Source: Gilvimarinus gilvus
GTDB lineage: Bacteria > Pseudomonadota > Gammaproteobacteria > Pseudomonadales > Cellvibrionaceae
DNA: 64,000 nucleotides
NCBI RefSeq assembly: GCF_030518155.1
Contig: NZ_JAULRU010000731.1
Location: 1-64,000 of the forward strand
Direction of reading: 5' to 3'
The notes under the pieces are model-generated. The model saw only the letters and a program-made list of their open reading frames with translations. It was not told the DNA's origin and ran no database searches. Both the position numbers and the translations under genes were made by a program. Below, piece after piece: positions 25,033-33,207 of the stretch (positions within the stretch are counted from its first letter, which is position 1; each line of letters starts with the position of its first letter).

Positions 25033-26198
25033 ATGCCTTGCTCGCAGCGCTAAAAAAAGAAACGTTGCTGTTTCTACGCGACTGGCACGCACTCGCGCTA
25101 CTGTTCATTATGCCGATGGTTTTTATCGTCATTATGTCGCTGGCATTACAGGAGCGCTTTGGCGGTAGCGATGGCCTTCAACTTAATGGACAGCTACACG
25201 ACCTGGCCCAGTCACCCAACAGCGTTCGGTTTACCCGCGAATTGGCATTGAGCTCGCACCTTAAACTTAACAGCGACCATGGCGAGCTAAACCAACAACG
25301 CGACTTGTTTGCATTGACACTTGAGCCAGGTTTCGAGGAGTCGTTAGCTGGCGAGAACCGTCAAGCGGGCGCCACCCTGGAGTTTGCCGCTGAGCTGGGC
25401 AAACGCGAGCGAACCTTGATTAGCGCGGCGGTACGTGAAGCTTTTGCAGTGTTAAACAGCACTCTATTGGCTGAAGAGATGGGCTATGACCGGCAATACG
25501 CTGAGCAAGAATTTCTGCGACGAGGATTTGTTGCCACACGCGAACACTCAGCGTTGGCAAACATAGACCCTACGCCTAACGCCGTGCAGCAAAGTGTACC
25601 TGCCTGGCTTATTTTCGCGATGTTTTTTGTCGCTGTACCGCTATCCACCGCGGTGATTAGTGAGCGCCATAACAGAACACTGACACGGGTAAAAACCTTT
25701 GGCGCCACCACCACGTTAATCTATGCGGCCAAATTGACGCCCTACTTCGTCATCAACATGCTGCAGTTGGCCTTAATGCTATTACTTGGCAACCAGCTTT
25801 TACCCGCGCTTGGTGCCGAAGGGCTGGCATTGAACGTAGCTCTTACTCCCCTGTTTATAATGGGTATATGTACCAGCTTTACCGCGTTAGCGCTCGCCAG
25901 TTTGATCGCGGCTCTGGCTTCAAGTACCGAGCAAGCAACGGTCACCAGCGCTACAGTCAATATACTATTGGCCGCGATTGGCGGCGTTATGATTCCGGTT
26001 TTTGTGATGCCACCGGTTATGCAGGCGGTGGCCGTCTGGTCACCCATGGCCTGGGCCCTTGAGGGGTTTCTCGCGGTATTGGTGCGCGGTGGCAGCTGGA
26101 CTGCAATCGCACTGCCTGCAACAAAACTTTTACTGTTCGCCAGTACCTTGATGCTGCTGGCCATCGCACTATTAAAGAGAGGAACACAGGATGGTTGA
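25029..26198 (+). CDS. ABC-2 type permease
   Basis: A 389-residue inner-membrane protein with one N-terminal helix (about 20-40), a long soluble loop with the PAWLIFAMFFVAVPLS segment, and five or six C-terminal helices, as in ABC-2 drug/lipid exporters. It overlaps the ATPase by 4 bp and the following ACP gene by 8 bp, so transporter and biosynthesis are one operon. ABC genes of this kind occur in Bacteroidetes flexirubin loci. Confidence 0.88.
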   Translation: MNALLAALKKETLLFLRDWHALALLFIMPMVFIVIMSLALQERFGGSDGLQLNGQLHDLAQSPNSVRFTRELALSSHLKLNSDHGELNQQRDLFALTLEPGFEESLAGENRQAGATLEFAAELGKRERTLISAAVREAFAVLNSTLLAEEMGYDRQYAEQEFLRRGFVATREHSALANIDPTPNAVQQSVPAWLIFAMFFVAVPLSTAVISERHNRTLTRVKTFGATTTLIYAAKLTPYFVINMLQLALMLLLGNQLLPALGAEGLALNVALTPLFIMGICTSFTALALASLIAALASSTEQATVTSATVNILLAAIGGVMIPVFVMPPVMQAVAVWSPMAWALEGFLAVLVRGGSWTAIALPATKLLLFASTLMLLAIALLKRGTQDG

Positions 26199-26460
26199 TA
26201 GCGTCACTGACGAGCTAAAACTGCGCCTTAAACAAATTATTATCGAGGAGTGTGACAAAGACGAATTAACCCCCGCAGATATTGCCGATGACGCTCCACT
26301 GCTCGGAGAGGAACTTGACCTTGATTCTCTTGATGTACTGCAAATATGTATGGCGGTAAAAAAAGAGTATGGCGTGCGTATTGAAGGCAACACCGCAGCG
26401 AGGCGGGCCTTAAAAAGTATAAACACTCTGGCTCAAACCATTGCGGATGACGCCCGCTAA
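26191..26460 (+). CDS. Third acyl carrier protein
   Basis: An 89-residue ACP. The attachment Ser lies in EELDLDSLDVLQIC. It is separated from the two APE-type ACPs by the divergent promoter and is directly coupled (TAATG) to a ketosynthase, so it is the probable carrier for a second, distinct acyl chain, perhaps a DarB substrate. Confidence 0.9.
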   Translation: MVDSVTDELKLRLKQIIIEECDKDELTPADIADDAPLLGEELDLDSLDVLQICMAVKKEYGVRIEGNTAARRALKSINTLAQTIADDAR

Positions 26461-27629
26461 TGACTGTCTACCTACGTCACTTTGCAGCAAGCTGCAGTTT
26501 GGGCGCAAAACTATCGTCATGTATCGACAATTTAGAAAGTTGCCGACAACCTAATCCCGTGCCGCGAATATTTCACTGCGATGAGGAACAGGTTGTCATG
26601 CCTTACTTTCGCACGGCCCAAAGAACACCCACCAACTTTTATCAATGGCTAATCGAAGAACTTGATCAGCTACTTAGGGACGCCAAACTGGATGCCGATG
26701 CACGCCGCCAAACCGCACTGTTAATTGGCTCATCGTCGTTTGATGTGCACGTTTCAGAGCAACAGTACCGAACGGAAATCGCGAACCTTGGTAGTGAGCA
26801 AGCCGTGGCCATGCCTATAGTGGGTTATGGCAAATTGGCCGAGCGCTGTGGCGACGAACTTGGACTTTCACCACACCGCCACACCTACTCCACCGCTTGC
26901 ACCTCAAGCGCCAACGCGATGATTTATGGCAAGCAGCTGATCGAACAAAGTCTGGTTAAACATGTATTGGTACTCGGTCTCGAACCTGAAAACAACACAA
27001 GCGCTTTGGGATTTTACGGGCTGGGGCTGATCTCTCCCAGTGAACAAATGCACCCGTTCGACAATGATCGCGATGGTTTAGTATTAGGTGAAGGGTTGGG
27101 GGCGGTGCTTTTAAGTGATAAAAGCCAAACACCTGAGCACGAGCAACGTTTTCGCCTTATGGGGGGGGCAATCGGCACAGACAACCACAGCCTTACCGCC
27201 GCACATGTGGACGGCGCCGAAATAGCGCGTGTTATTGAGCAAGCTTTAGCACAAGCCAATATTAAGGCACAAGATATTGCCGCCATTAAAGTTCATGGTA
27301 CGGCGTCATTGAAAAATGACGAAGCCGAAGCCGCGGCTTTACACCGCGTTTTCGGCCCGGCCTTGCCCACCGCCTTTGCCTTCAAACCCTATATTGGCCA
27401 CACTCTGGGCGCCTGTGGTGCATTGGAAGTGGCACTGACATTGGGCTGCCTGCAGGTAGGAAAACTTCCCTGCACCCCCAACGCCAAGGGTGACGGTGAT
27501 CTGGGCATCACCATAACCAACAAGCCATTGCCAAGCCCAACCGGCTATTACTTGTTTAACTGCTTTGCCTTTGGTGGCAATAACAATGCGTTACTTGTGC
27601 ACGATCAGGGGGCTGAGGCTAGACACTGA
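26460..27629 (+). CDS. Beta-ketoacyl synthase of second KS/CLF pair
   Basis: A 389-residue ketosynthase. Cys lies in YSTACTSSANA, with the His pair in VHGTASLKND and KPYIGHTLGA. The next gene, overlapping as TGATG, is a Cys-less KS-like partner, so this is a KS/CLF heterodimer. It may make the saturated or unsaturated chain needed for the dialkylresorcinol half, or extend the polyene further. Confidence 0.88.
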   Translation: MTVYLRHFAASCSLGAKLSSCIDNLESCRQPNPVPRIFHCDEEQVVMPYFRTAQRTPTNFYQWLIEELDQLLRDAKLDADARRQTALLIGSSSFDVHVSEQQYRTEIANLGSEQAVAMPIVGYGKLAERCGDELGLSPHRHTYSTACTSSANAMIYGKQLIEQSLVKHVLVLGLEPENNTSALGFYGLGLISPSEQMHPFDNDRDGLVLGEGLGAVLLSDKSQTPEHEQRFRLMGGAIGTDNHSLTAAHVDGAEIARVIEQALAQANIKAQDIAAIKVHGTASLKNDEAEAAALHRVFGPALPTAFAFKPYIGHTLGACGALEVALTLGCLQVGKLPCTPNAKGDGDLGITITNKPLPSPTGYYLFNCFAFGGNNNALLVHDQGAEARH

Positions 27630-28486
27630 TGTACATTGAAAATAGCTACTCACTACTTCACAAGGTGGATGCCAAAGCACCAGAGCTTGCCGATGCGCAA
27701 AGTGTTATTCAACACTGGCATGGCAAACGTATACGCCGTATTGATCGCTATATTCAACTGTGTGTGGCCGGCGGCCTGGCCTGCACAGAGAAGCGCGAAC
27801 TGCCCGGCAATACCGGGGTTTATCTCGCCACACGGTGCGGCGCCGTATCCACCTCAGCGCTGGTGATGAAAACCATTGAGGCCGAAAACGAACTGCCCAA
27901 ACCGCTGCATTTTATTAACACTCTGGGCAACTCGGCGGGTTTTTATTTAACCCAACTGCTGCAAGTAACCGGTACCGCTCTGGTACTGTCGAAAGAAGCC
28001 CATTCTTTCGAGGCGGCTTTGCTCCACGCACTCATGGATCTGTCTTTAGGCAAATCAGAGTACGCCTTAGTGGGTGCTTTTGATGAGGTAGCGCTGCCCG
28101 TAGAGCACCAACTAAAACGATTGAACTTCGCACCCGATGCGCCGGCACTTTTTGAAGGTAGCCATTGGTTGTTGCTAAGCAATCAACACAAGGCCCTCAA
28201 TGTTTCTCTGCCCATTTTTGCCAACTCTCTGGTAGAAATTGTGAGCGTAACCCAACCTGCGGCAACCAATGTGCAATTGAGCTTCGCACCAACCGATGCC
28301 GAGCGAGAGCAGCTCAGCGAATATCAGGTCAATGTATTTTGCCAGCGCGAGCTCGATCAGGGGGTAGCGCCCCATGGCGCATTCAGTGCGGCATCACTGA
28401 TCGACGCAGTATCCAAAACCGTTCCCATGTTACATATTAGTCGCAGCGACAACGGTTATTACTGCGCCGTGGCCCTTAATGACTAA
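27629..28486 (+). CDS. KS-like chain-length factor of second pair
   Basis: A 285-residue KS-like protein. NTLGNSAGFYLTQLL lies where a KS would carry TACSS, so the nucleophile is absent. It is otherwise thiolase-fold-like but shortened. It is coupled to the preceding KS and resembles the ApeC-type protein at 23170-23901 in this missing-Cys feature. It ends 11 bp inside the convergent GlcG-like gene. Confidence 0.72.
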   Translation: MYIENSYSLLHKVDAKAPELADAQSVIQHWHGKRIRRIDRYIQLCVAGGLACTEKRELPGNTGVYLATRCGAVSTSALVMKTIEAENELPKPLHFINTLGNSAGFYLTQLLQVTGTALVLSKEAHSFEAALLHALMDLSLGKSEYALVGAFDEVALPVEHQLKRLNFAPDAPALFEGSHWLLLSNQHKALNVSLPIFANSLVEIVSVTQPAATNVQLSFAPTDAEREQLSEYQVNVFCQRELDQGVAPHGAFSAASLIDAVSKTVPMLHISRSDNGYYCAVALND

Positions 28487-28892
28487 GCAGTGCACGCAGC
28501 AGGGCCTCGTCGTCAGCAGCGGCAGCGCCCGAGGCTCCCACCGCACCAATGACGCCACCTTCATTTTGCAAAAGTACTCCGCCGGGATTAGGGTTAAATT
28601 GCCCGTAACTGGCACAGCTCAAAGCGCTACTAAAAGCATCTGAGAGCACACCGGCTTGGCGCAACCTTTCGAATTCCCGGGTATCGAACCCCATCCCCAA
28701 GGCTGCGTTCGCCTTGCCTTGAGCAATGGCCGGGCGCAAAGTGCCCACCCCATCCTCACTAAACGCAGCTTTGATAACCCCTCTGGCATCCAGAATGACC
28801 AGCGCCATTGGCGGCAATTGTCGTTGACGCGCAAGCGCAATGCCCTCGCTTAGCAGCTGCCATGTGTATTCCTGAGTGAGTGATCTCATCAA
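28476..28892 (-). CDS. GlcG/HbpS-family heme-binding-like protein
   Basis: A 138-residue single-domain protein. LTQEYTWQLLSEGIALARQ at the N-terminus, then MALVILDARGVIKAAFSEDG and GGVLLQNEGGVIGAVGASGA, are characteristic of the GlcG/HbpS (DUF336) family. Members bind heme or act as accessory proteins in redox sensing and aromatic or glycolate metabolism. It is divergent from the LysR gene across a region with a palindromic operator, so it is a likely LysR target. Confidence 0.88.
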   Translation of the reverse strand: MMRSLTQEYTWQLLSEGIALARQRQLPPMALVILDARGVIKAAFSEDGVGTLRPAIAQGKANAALGMGFDTREFERLRQAGVLSDAFSSALSCASYGQFNPNPGGVLLQNEGGVIGAVGASGAAAADDEALLRALLSH

Positions 28893-28969
28893 CTTTTTCT
28901 CCTACGTGATCGGTAGGTGAAGATTATTGGCTAACAGAGGTGTAATAAACCCAAAATTGGTACATTCAC

Positions 28970-28988
28970 TGTATACTTAATATATACA
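28970..28988. promoter_or_regulatory. Palindromic operator between GlcG-like and LysR genes
   Basis: TGTATA-7 bp-TATACA is a perfect 6-bp inverted repeat of the T-N11-A kind bound by LysR regulators. It lies about 21 bp upstream of the LysR start and 80 bp upstream of the GlcG-like gene, the normal position for autoregulation plus divergent activation. Confidence 0.6.
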
Positions 28989-29009
28989 ATAAGCCGTCAT
29001 GGGGGGCAC

Positions 29010-29897
29010 ATGGATAAGTTGGCGTGTATGCGGGCATTTTGCGCCGTGGTTCAGCAGGGAAATTTCACCAAAGCCGCTGCACGGCTCAACACTTCCAAGG
29101 TATTGGTCAGTCGCAATGTCTCCCAGCTTGAAAGCCACCTCGGTGTTCGCCTGCTACAGCGCACCACTCGCCAGGTCACACTGACCAATGACGGCAGAGC
29201 TTATTACGAGCGCTGTCTGCCGCTACTGGAAGAACTTGATGATTTAAATCTATCGGTCAGCGAGCACAACGGCACTATTTCTGGGCGGCTGCGATTGTCC
29301 CTGCCCAGCGCGGATTTCAGTGAGTCCTATGTGCTACCGGCGCTGGTAGAATTAGCTAAGCGCTACCCTAATATATCGCTGGATATGGAGATGAGTGACC
29401 GGCAAGTCGATTTGGTGGCGGAAGGCTTTGATGCGGCCGTGCGTATTGGCCAACTGGAAGACAGCTCACTGGTAGCGCGCAAACTCTCCAGTATGAACAT
29501 TATTGTTTGCGCCACCCCAAAGTCACTTAGCCAATGGCCACCTATAACCACCCCTCAAGACTTGGCCAACCTCCCCTGGGTTATCGACGCCAACTACCGG
29601 CGAGGCAGAAACGTAGAGTTTCAACGCGCCGAACAAAAAGTGCAAATTTCCGCCGAAGGTCAATTTCGTATTAACAGCGCCCGTGCGGTTAAAACAATGC
29701 TGTTACAAACGCCCGGTATTGGCTTGATGCCAGACTTTGTCGCGCGCGACTCACTTGCCAGCGGTGAACTGGTGCAAGTACTCAGCGACTGGCAACTTGG
29801 CAGCGCGGGCATTTATTTGGTTTACAGCCACCGTCGCCATCTAAGCCCCAAGTTACAGAAGTTGTACGATGCACTTTATGAGCATCTAAACGCTTAG
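29010..29897 (+). CDS. LysR-family transcriptional regulator
   Basis: A 295-residue regulator. The winged HTH covers residues 1-60 (FTKAAARLNTSKVLVSRNVSQLE), with a periplasmic-binding-like effector domain after residue 90. It probably controls the divergent GlcG-like gene and the downstream GST and dioxygenase genes. The effector is unknown, and an aromatic or quinone compound would fit the neighbours. An ATG in a different frame at 28999 is not used. Confidence 0.92.
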   Translation: MDKLACMRAFCAVVQQGNFTKAAARLNTSKVLVSRNVSQLESHLGVRLLQRTTRQVTLTNDGRAYYERCLPLLEELDDLNLSVSEHNGTISGRLRLSLPSADFSESYVLPALVELAKRYPNISLDMEMSDRQVDLVAEGFDAAVRIGQLEDSSLVARKLSSMNIIVCATPKSLSQWPPITTPQDLANLPWVIDANYRRGRNVEFQRAEQKVQISAEGQFRINSARAVKTMLLQTPGIGLMPDFVARDSLASGELVQVLSDWQLGSAGIYLVYSHRRHLSPKLQKLYDALYEHLNA

Positions 29898-30005
29898 CTC
29901 AAACTGTTTACTTATTGTTAACAGTTTATAACATTCATACCAGATTGTTATATTTTCTGCTCGGTGAGATAGTCAGTGCCACAGCAATTTGTGGAGGACT
30001 ACACC

Positions 30006-30950
30006 ATGCTTTATCAAGGAAAATGGCAACAAAACTGGAACCCCTATCAAAAAACCGGCGACAACGGCGATTTTGTACGTCAGACCTCGCAGTTTCGCTC
30101 GCAGGTCACACACGATGGCCGCGACTACGGTTTTAAGGCTGAGCCTGGGCGCTACCATTTGTATCTGGCCAAGATATGCCCCTGGGCCAGTCGCACTTTG
30201 ATGGCTCGCGCGCTGCTGGGGCTAGAAGATGTTATTAGCGTATCGTTTGTCGAGCCTTTTCTGACCGACAAGGGCTGGCGCTTTGGCAATTACCCCGGTG
30301 CCGGGCCAGACCCACTGCATAACTTTCAACACGTCCATGAACTTTACACCCATGCCGATGCTCAGGTTACCGGCCGTGCCACGGTACCCATATTATGGGA
30401 CAAACAGCGCGACACTCTGGTGAACAATGAGTCGGCAGACATTCTAAAAATGCTTAACAGTGTTTTTGCGCCTCTCGGCACTCGCCCCATTAACTTGCGT
30501 CCCGAGCCGCAATTGAACGAGCTAGACGCGCTCAATGACGACCTCTACCACCGTCTCAATAATGGTGTATACCGAGCAGGCTTTGCTAAATCACAAACCG
30601 CTTATGACGCTGCGGTAGACGATGTATTTAGTGCGTTGGATGATATGGAAGTAAGACTGAATCAGCGCCGTTTTCTGCTCGGCGAAAACCTGACCGAAGC
30701 GGATATTCGCCTATTTGTCACCTTGGTAAGATTCGATGCTGCCTACCACGGTCTATTTAAATGCAACCGCCGCACGTTGGCCAGTTACGCAAATTTGTCC
30801 CACTACCTGGAACGGATATACCAACTGCCCGGCATTGCCGAAACAGTCGATTTAGACCATATAAAAGCAGGGTATTACTCGGTGAAAGCGCTCAACCCTA
30901 CCGGAATCATTCCAACCGGACCGGAACTGAACTGGAGGGCGGCGTCATGA
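30006..30950 (+). CDS. Glutathionyl-hydroquinone reductase-like glutathione transferase
   Basis: 314 residues from MLYQGKWQQ, chosen because GGAGG precedes it by about 9 bp. Cys58 in KICPWASRTL is the active-site CPWA of Xi-class GSTs (YqjG, PcpF type), which reduce glutathionyl-hydroquinones. The C-terminal helical domain has LTEADIRLFVTLVRFD. It overlaps the dioxygenase gene (ATGA). It suggests handling of quinones or hydroquinones, perhaps oxidised resorcinol or polyene by-products. Confidence 0.9.
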   Translation: MLYQGKWQQNWNPYQKTGDNGDFVRQTSQFRSQVTHDGRDYGFKAEPGRYHLYLAKICPWASRTLMARALLGLEDVISVSFVEPFLTDKGWRFGNYPGAGPDPLHNFQHVHELYTHADAQVTGRATVPILWDKQRDTLVNNESADILKMLNSVFAPLGTRPINLRPEPQLNELDALNDDLYHRLNNGVYRAGFAKSQTAYDAAVDDVFSALDDMEVRLNQRRFLLGENLTEADIRLFVTLVRFDAAYHGLFKCNRRTLASYANLSHYLERIYQLPGIAETVDLDHIKAGYYSVKALNPTGIIPTGPELNWRAAS

Positions 30951-31714
30951 TGCCCAGTTTATTTTTATCACACGGTGCGCCGGACAGAATCTTGTCCAAT
31001 CACCCCGCGCGGCAGTTTCTAAAACAACTGCCCGCCTACCTACCGCAAGCGCCAAAGGCGGTAGTGGTGGTGTCTGCGCACTGGCAAAGCCCGCGCCTTG
31101 CCATGACAGAAACCGGTACACACAACATCCAATATGATTTTGGTGGTTTTACCGAGGCGATGTACCAATTGCAGTATCCTGCGGTACAACCTGCATGGCT
31201 TACAGATCAGTTAGAGCAATTGCTAAACGCGGCCGGGCAAGAGGTACAAAAGAGCGACCGGCCTCTGGATCACGGTGCCTGGACCGTACTAAAAAACAGT
31301 TTTGCCAACGCCGATATTCCAGTGGCGGCTGTCAGTTTGACACTATGGCGTGACATGGACGCCTTTATCAACCTCGGCAAAACTTTGGCACCACTGGGGG
31401 AAGATAATATTTTGCTGATTGGCTCTGGCAGCGCAAGCCATAATTTGAGTCAACTCAACCGGTTCAATGAACAACCGCCATGGGTGCGTGAGTTTATAAG
31501 TTGGCTTCAGGAAAAGGTTGAGCAGCGGGATATTGGTTCGCTTACCCAAATGTATCAACGTGCTCCGCACGGGCCCATGGCACACCCAACGGCCGAGCAT
31601 TATTTGCCCTTGTTGGTCGCTCTAGGTGCAGCAAGTGGCGACCGGGTCCAACGGCTACACGACAGCTATGAACTGGGCACGCTCAATAATTCAAGCTGGG
31701 CGTTTGGTGGTTAA
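30947..31714 (+). CDS. ygiD: Class III extradiol dioxygenase family protein (DODA/YgiD-like)
   Basis: About 255 residues from MMPSLFLSHGAP. SHGAP, VSAHWQSPR, LDHGAWTVL and GSGSASHNL supply the metal-binding His and acid residues of the LigB/DODA fold. E. coli YgiD opens catechol rings such as L-DOPA. It is translationally coupled to the GST. The natural substrate here is unknown, and a catechol derived from the aryl starter or a plant phenolic is possible. Confidence 0.9.
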   Translation: MMPSLFLSHGAPDRILSNHPARQFLKQLPAYLPQAPKAVVVVSAHWQSPRLAMTETGTHNIQYDFGGFTEAMYQLQYPAVQPAWLTDQLEQLLNAAGQEVQKSDRPLDHGAWTVLKNSFANADIPVAAVSLTLWRDMDAFINLGKTLAPLGEDNILLIGSGSASHNLSQLNRFNEQPPWVREFISWLQEKVEQRDIGSLTQMYQRAPHGPMAHPTAEHYLPLLVALGAASGDRVQRLHDSYELGTLNNSSWAFGG

Positions 31715-31733
31715 GATTTTTCTACTTGAGAAC

Positions 31734-31750
31734 GGCTAGCACCGCTAGCC
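31734..31750. terminator. Hairpin between convergent genes
   Basis: GGCTAGC and GCTAGCC pair around a 3-nt loop between the dioxygenase and the convergent BtrH-like gene. There is no T-run, so factor-independent termination is doubtful, but it is the only structure in the gap. Confidence 0.35.
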
Positions 31751-31797
31751 ATACCATGTTAGCAAACGGTACCGAGTAGATATAATATACTCGAAAC

Positions 31798-32790
31798 TTA
31801 AGTCGACTGTTTACACCAGCTCTTCAACTGCAGCCAAACCTGTTTCTCTTGTTCTGCGCACGCGCGCAATTTATCAGAGATCCTCTTAAGGTTTATAGGC
31901 TCTTTTGATTTACATTCTTTCACCACAATAAGTGCGAACTCTCGCCAGGTATCGCCCACGTTGGTCATCGCTTTGGATGCGTCCGTCAGGGATTCGTCTC
32001 CGAGTAGCTTGGCCGATTCCTGCAAAAACGAGGCATAAACAAAACGAAAACCTGCACCACCGGTGCCGATCTCTTCTTGCATACGCACAATATGGCCGAG
32101 ATACAGTCGCTTATCTTTTTCGCTACCGTTGAGTTTGTCGATTTTTTTAGCCAGGTAATGAATCCCGCGAATGCCAATAACAGGTAAAGGAGCACCTGTC
32201 ATCACCTTAACGTTCTTGGCAATGGCTGCGCTGATCACTTTGGGGTAATCAATCCTCTCCGGTACGGAATCAATGGTATACATTAACCCCTTCGGCGCCA
32301 GTGGACCGCGCACAAACCGCGCCTTATTCAAATCTCGCGGCGCTATTTCCATCGGTTCTTCAAACACCGGATCACTGATTTGATAAACCGTTTCGCGCTT
32401 GCCGTAAACCAGAAGGTTATGTGCATTAAAATGAAAGCGCATTTCTTCGGGAAAATACGGCAAGTAATACACCGAAGTTTGCAGCCCCACCAAAACGTTT
32501 TTTTCGACCAGGTCGTCCAATGCGTTGGCCGCCGTCATGGGGTCTTTAAACTTGTGAAACTTCACCTCGACCCCCAAGCGCTTACACAAGCCCTTAATGA
32601 TGGCACGGGGTGGTAGGCGATAGGCGATCAACGGCTGTCCACCCAGCTTTACAATCGGGATGTAAGCAAATGCCAATGCGTTCGCCAAACCAAATGCCAT
32701 AGGCTCGCTAATGGGCAGGCCGTGATGGGTTAACAACGACGAGATAACACCGCTTTCGCAGTGTGCCGATTGGCTGTGGCTAAAAGTCAT
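31798..32790 (-). CDS. BtrH-like acyltransferase / cysteine-protease-fold protein
   Basis: A 330-residue protein. The N-terminal half resembles the BtrH N-terminal domain, a papain-like fold. Cys11 (SAHCESGVIS), His124 (FNAHNLLVYG) and Asp140 (QISDPVF) are placed as a catalytic triad. The second half is an alpha-helical DUF4872-like region. BtrH in butirosin synthesis moves an acyl group from an ACP to an amine acceptor. In flexirubin-type loci with DarA and DarB, the same chemistry could move the polyenoyl group from ACP to a resorcinol hydroxyl. That role is inference. It overlaps the next upstream gene by 4 bp. Confidence 0.75.
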   Translation of the reverse strand: MTFSHSQSAHCESGVISSLLTHHGLPISEPMAFGLANALAFAYIPIVKLGGQPLIAYRLPPRAIIKGLCKRLGVEVKFHKFKDPMTAANALDDLVEKNVLVGLQTSVYYLPYFPEEMRFHFNAHNLLVYGKRETVYQISDPVFEEPMEIAPRDLNKARFVRGPLAPKGLMYTIDSVPERIDYPKVISAAIAKNVKVMTGAPLPVIGIRGIHYLAKKIDKLNGSEKDKRLYLGHIVRMQEEIGTGGAGFRFVYASFLQESAKLLGDESLTDASKAMTNVGDTWREFALIVVKECKSKEPINLKRISDKLRACAEQEKQVWLQLKSWCKQST

Positions 32791-33194
32791 TCAGGTTTTT
32801 CCGGCAGAGATTGTATATAGGTGACGGGTCGATCCATGGCCTCGGCGTAGCGCTGCAAAACAGATTCATTTAAACGTACGAAGTGGCGGGGGTTAAAATG
32901 GCGCTTGACGCGCCAGCGCCATATACCCGTTAGCTGGCACAATAAAGGCAGGTCCATGCGACAGTCATACATATGAAAATACAGCGGTGATTTCGCGCCG
33001 GCAATGACCTCACTCCGGGCCTGCTCGGCCCACAGCTCAAACTGCGCCACCGCATCAAGAGTGGCGGTGGCTTCCACGTCCCAGCCGGTACTTTGCACCC
33101 CCTGATACTGACCGTCCTGACCCTGGGCGTAGAGTAGCTTCTTATGCCCGGCGTAGGTACTGCTTTTGTCCTGAGGAACGTCATCGGCGCGCAC
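32787..33194 (-). CDS. Conserved small protein of unknown function in DAR module
   Basis: A 135-residue soluble protein with aromatic-rich C-terminal half (RMDLPLLCQLTGIWRWRVKR, then HFNPRHFVRLN). No motif I recognise. It lies between darB and the BtrH-like gene with 4-bp overlap to the latter. A dedicated partner of one of them is likely. The longer frame to 33268 in another frame is not supported. Confidence 0.6.
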   Translation of the reverse strand: MRADDVPQDKSSTYAGHKKLLYAQGQDGQYQGVQSTGWDVEATATLDAVAQFELWAEQARSEVIAGAKSPLYFHMYDCRMDLPLLCQLTGIWRWRVKRHFNPRHFVRLNESVLQRYAEAMDRPVTYIQSLPEKPE

Positions 33195-33207
33195 AAGGGC
33201 CTCCTTG

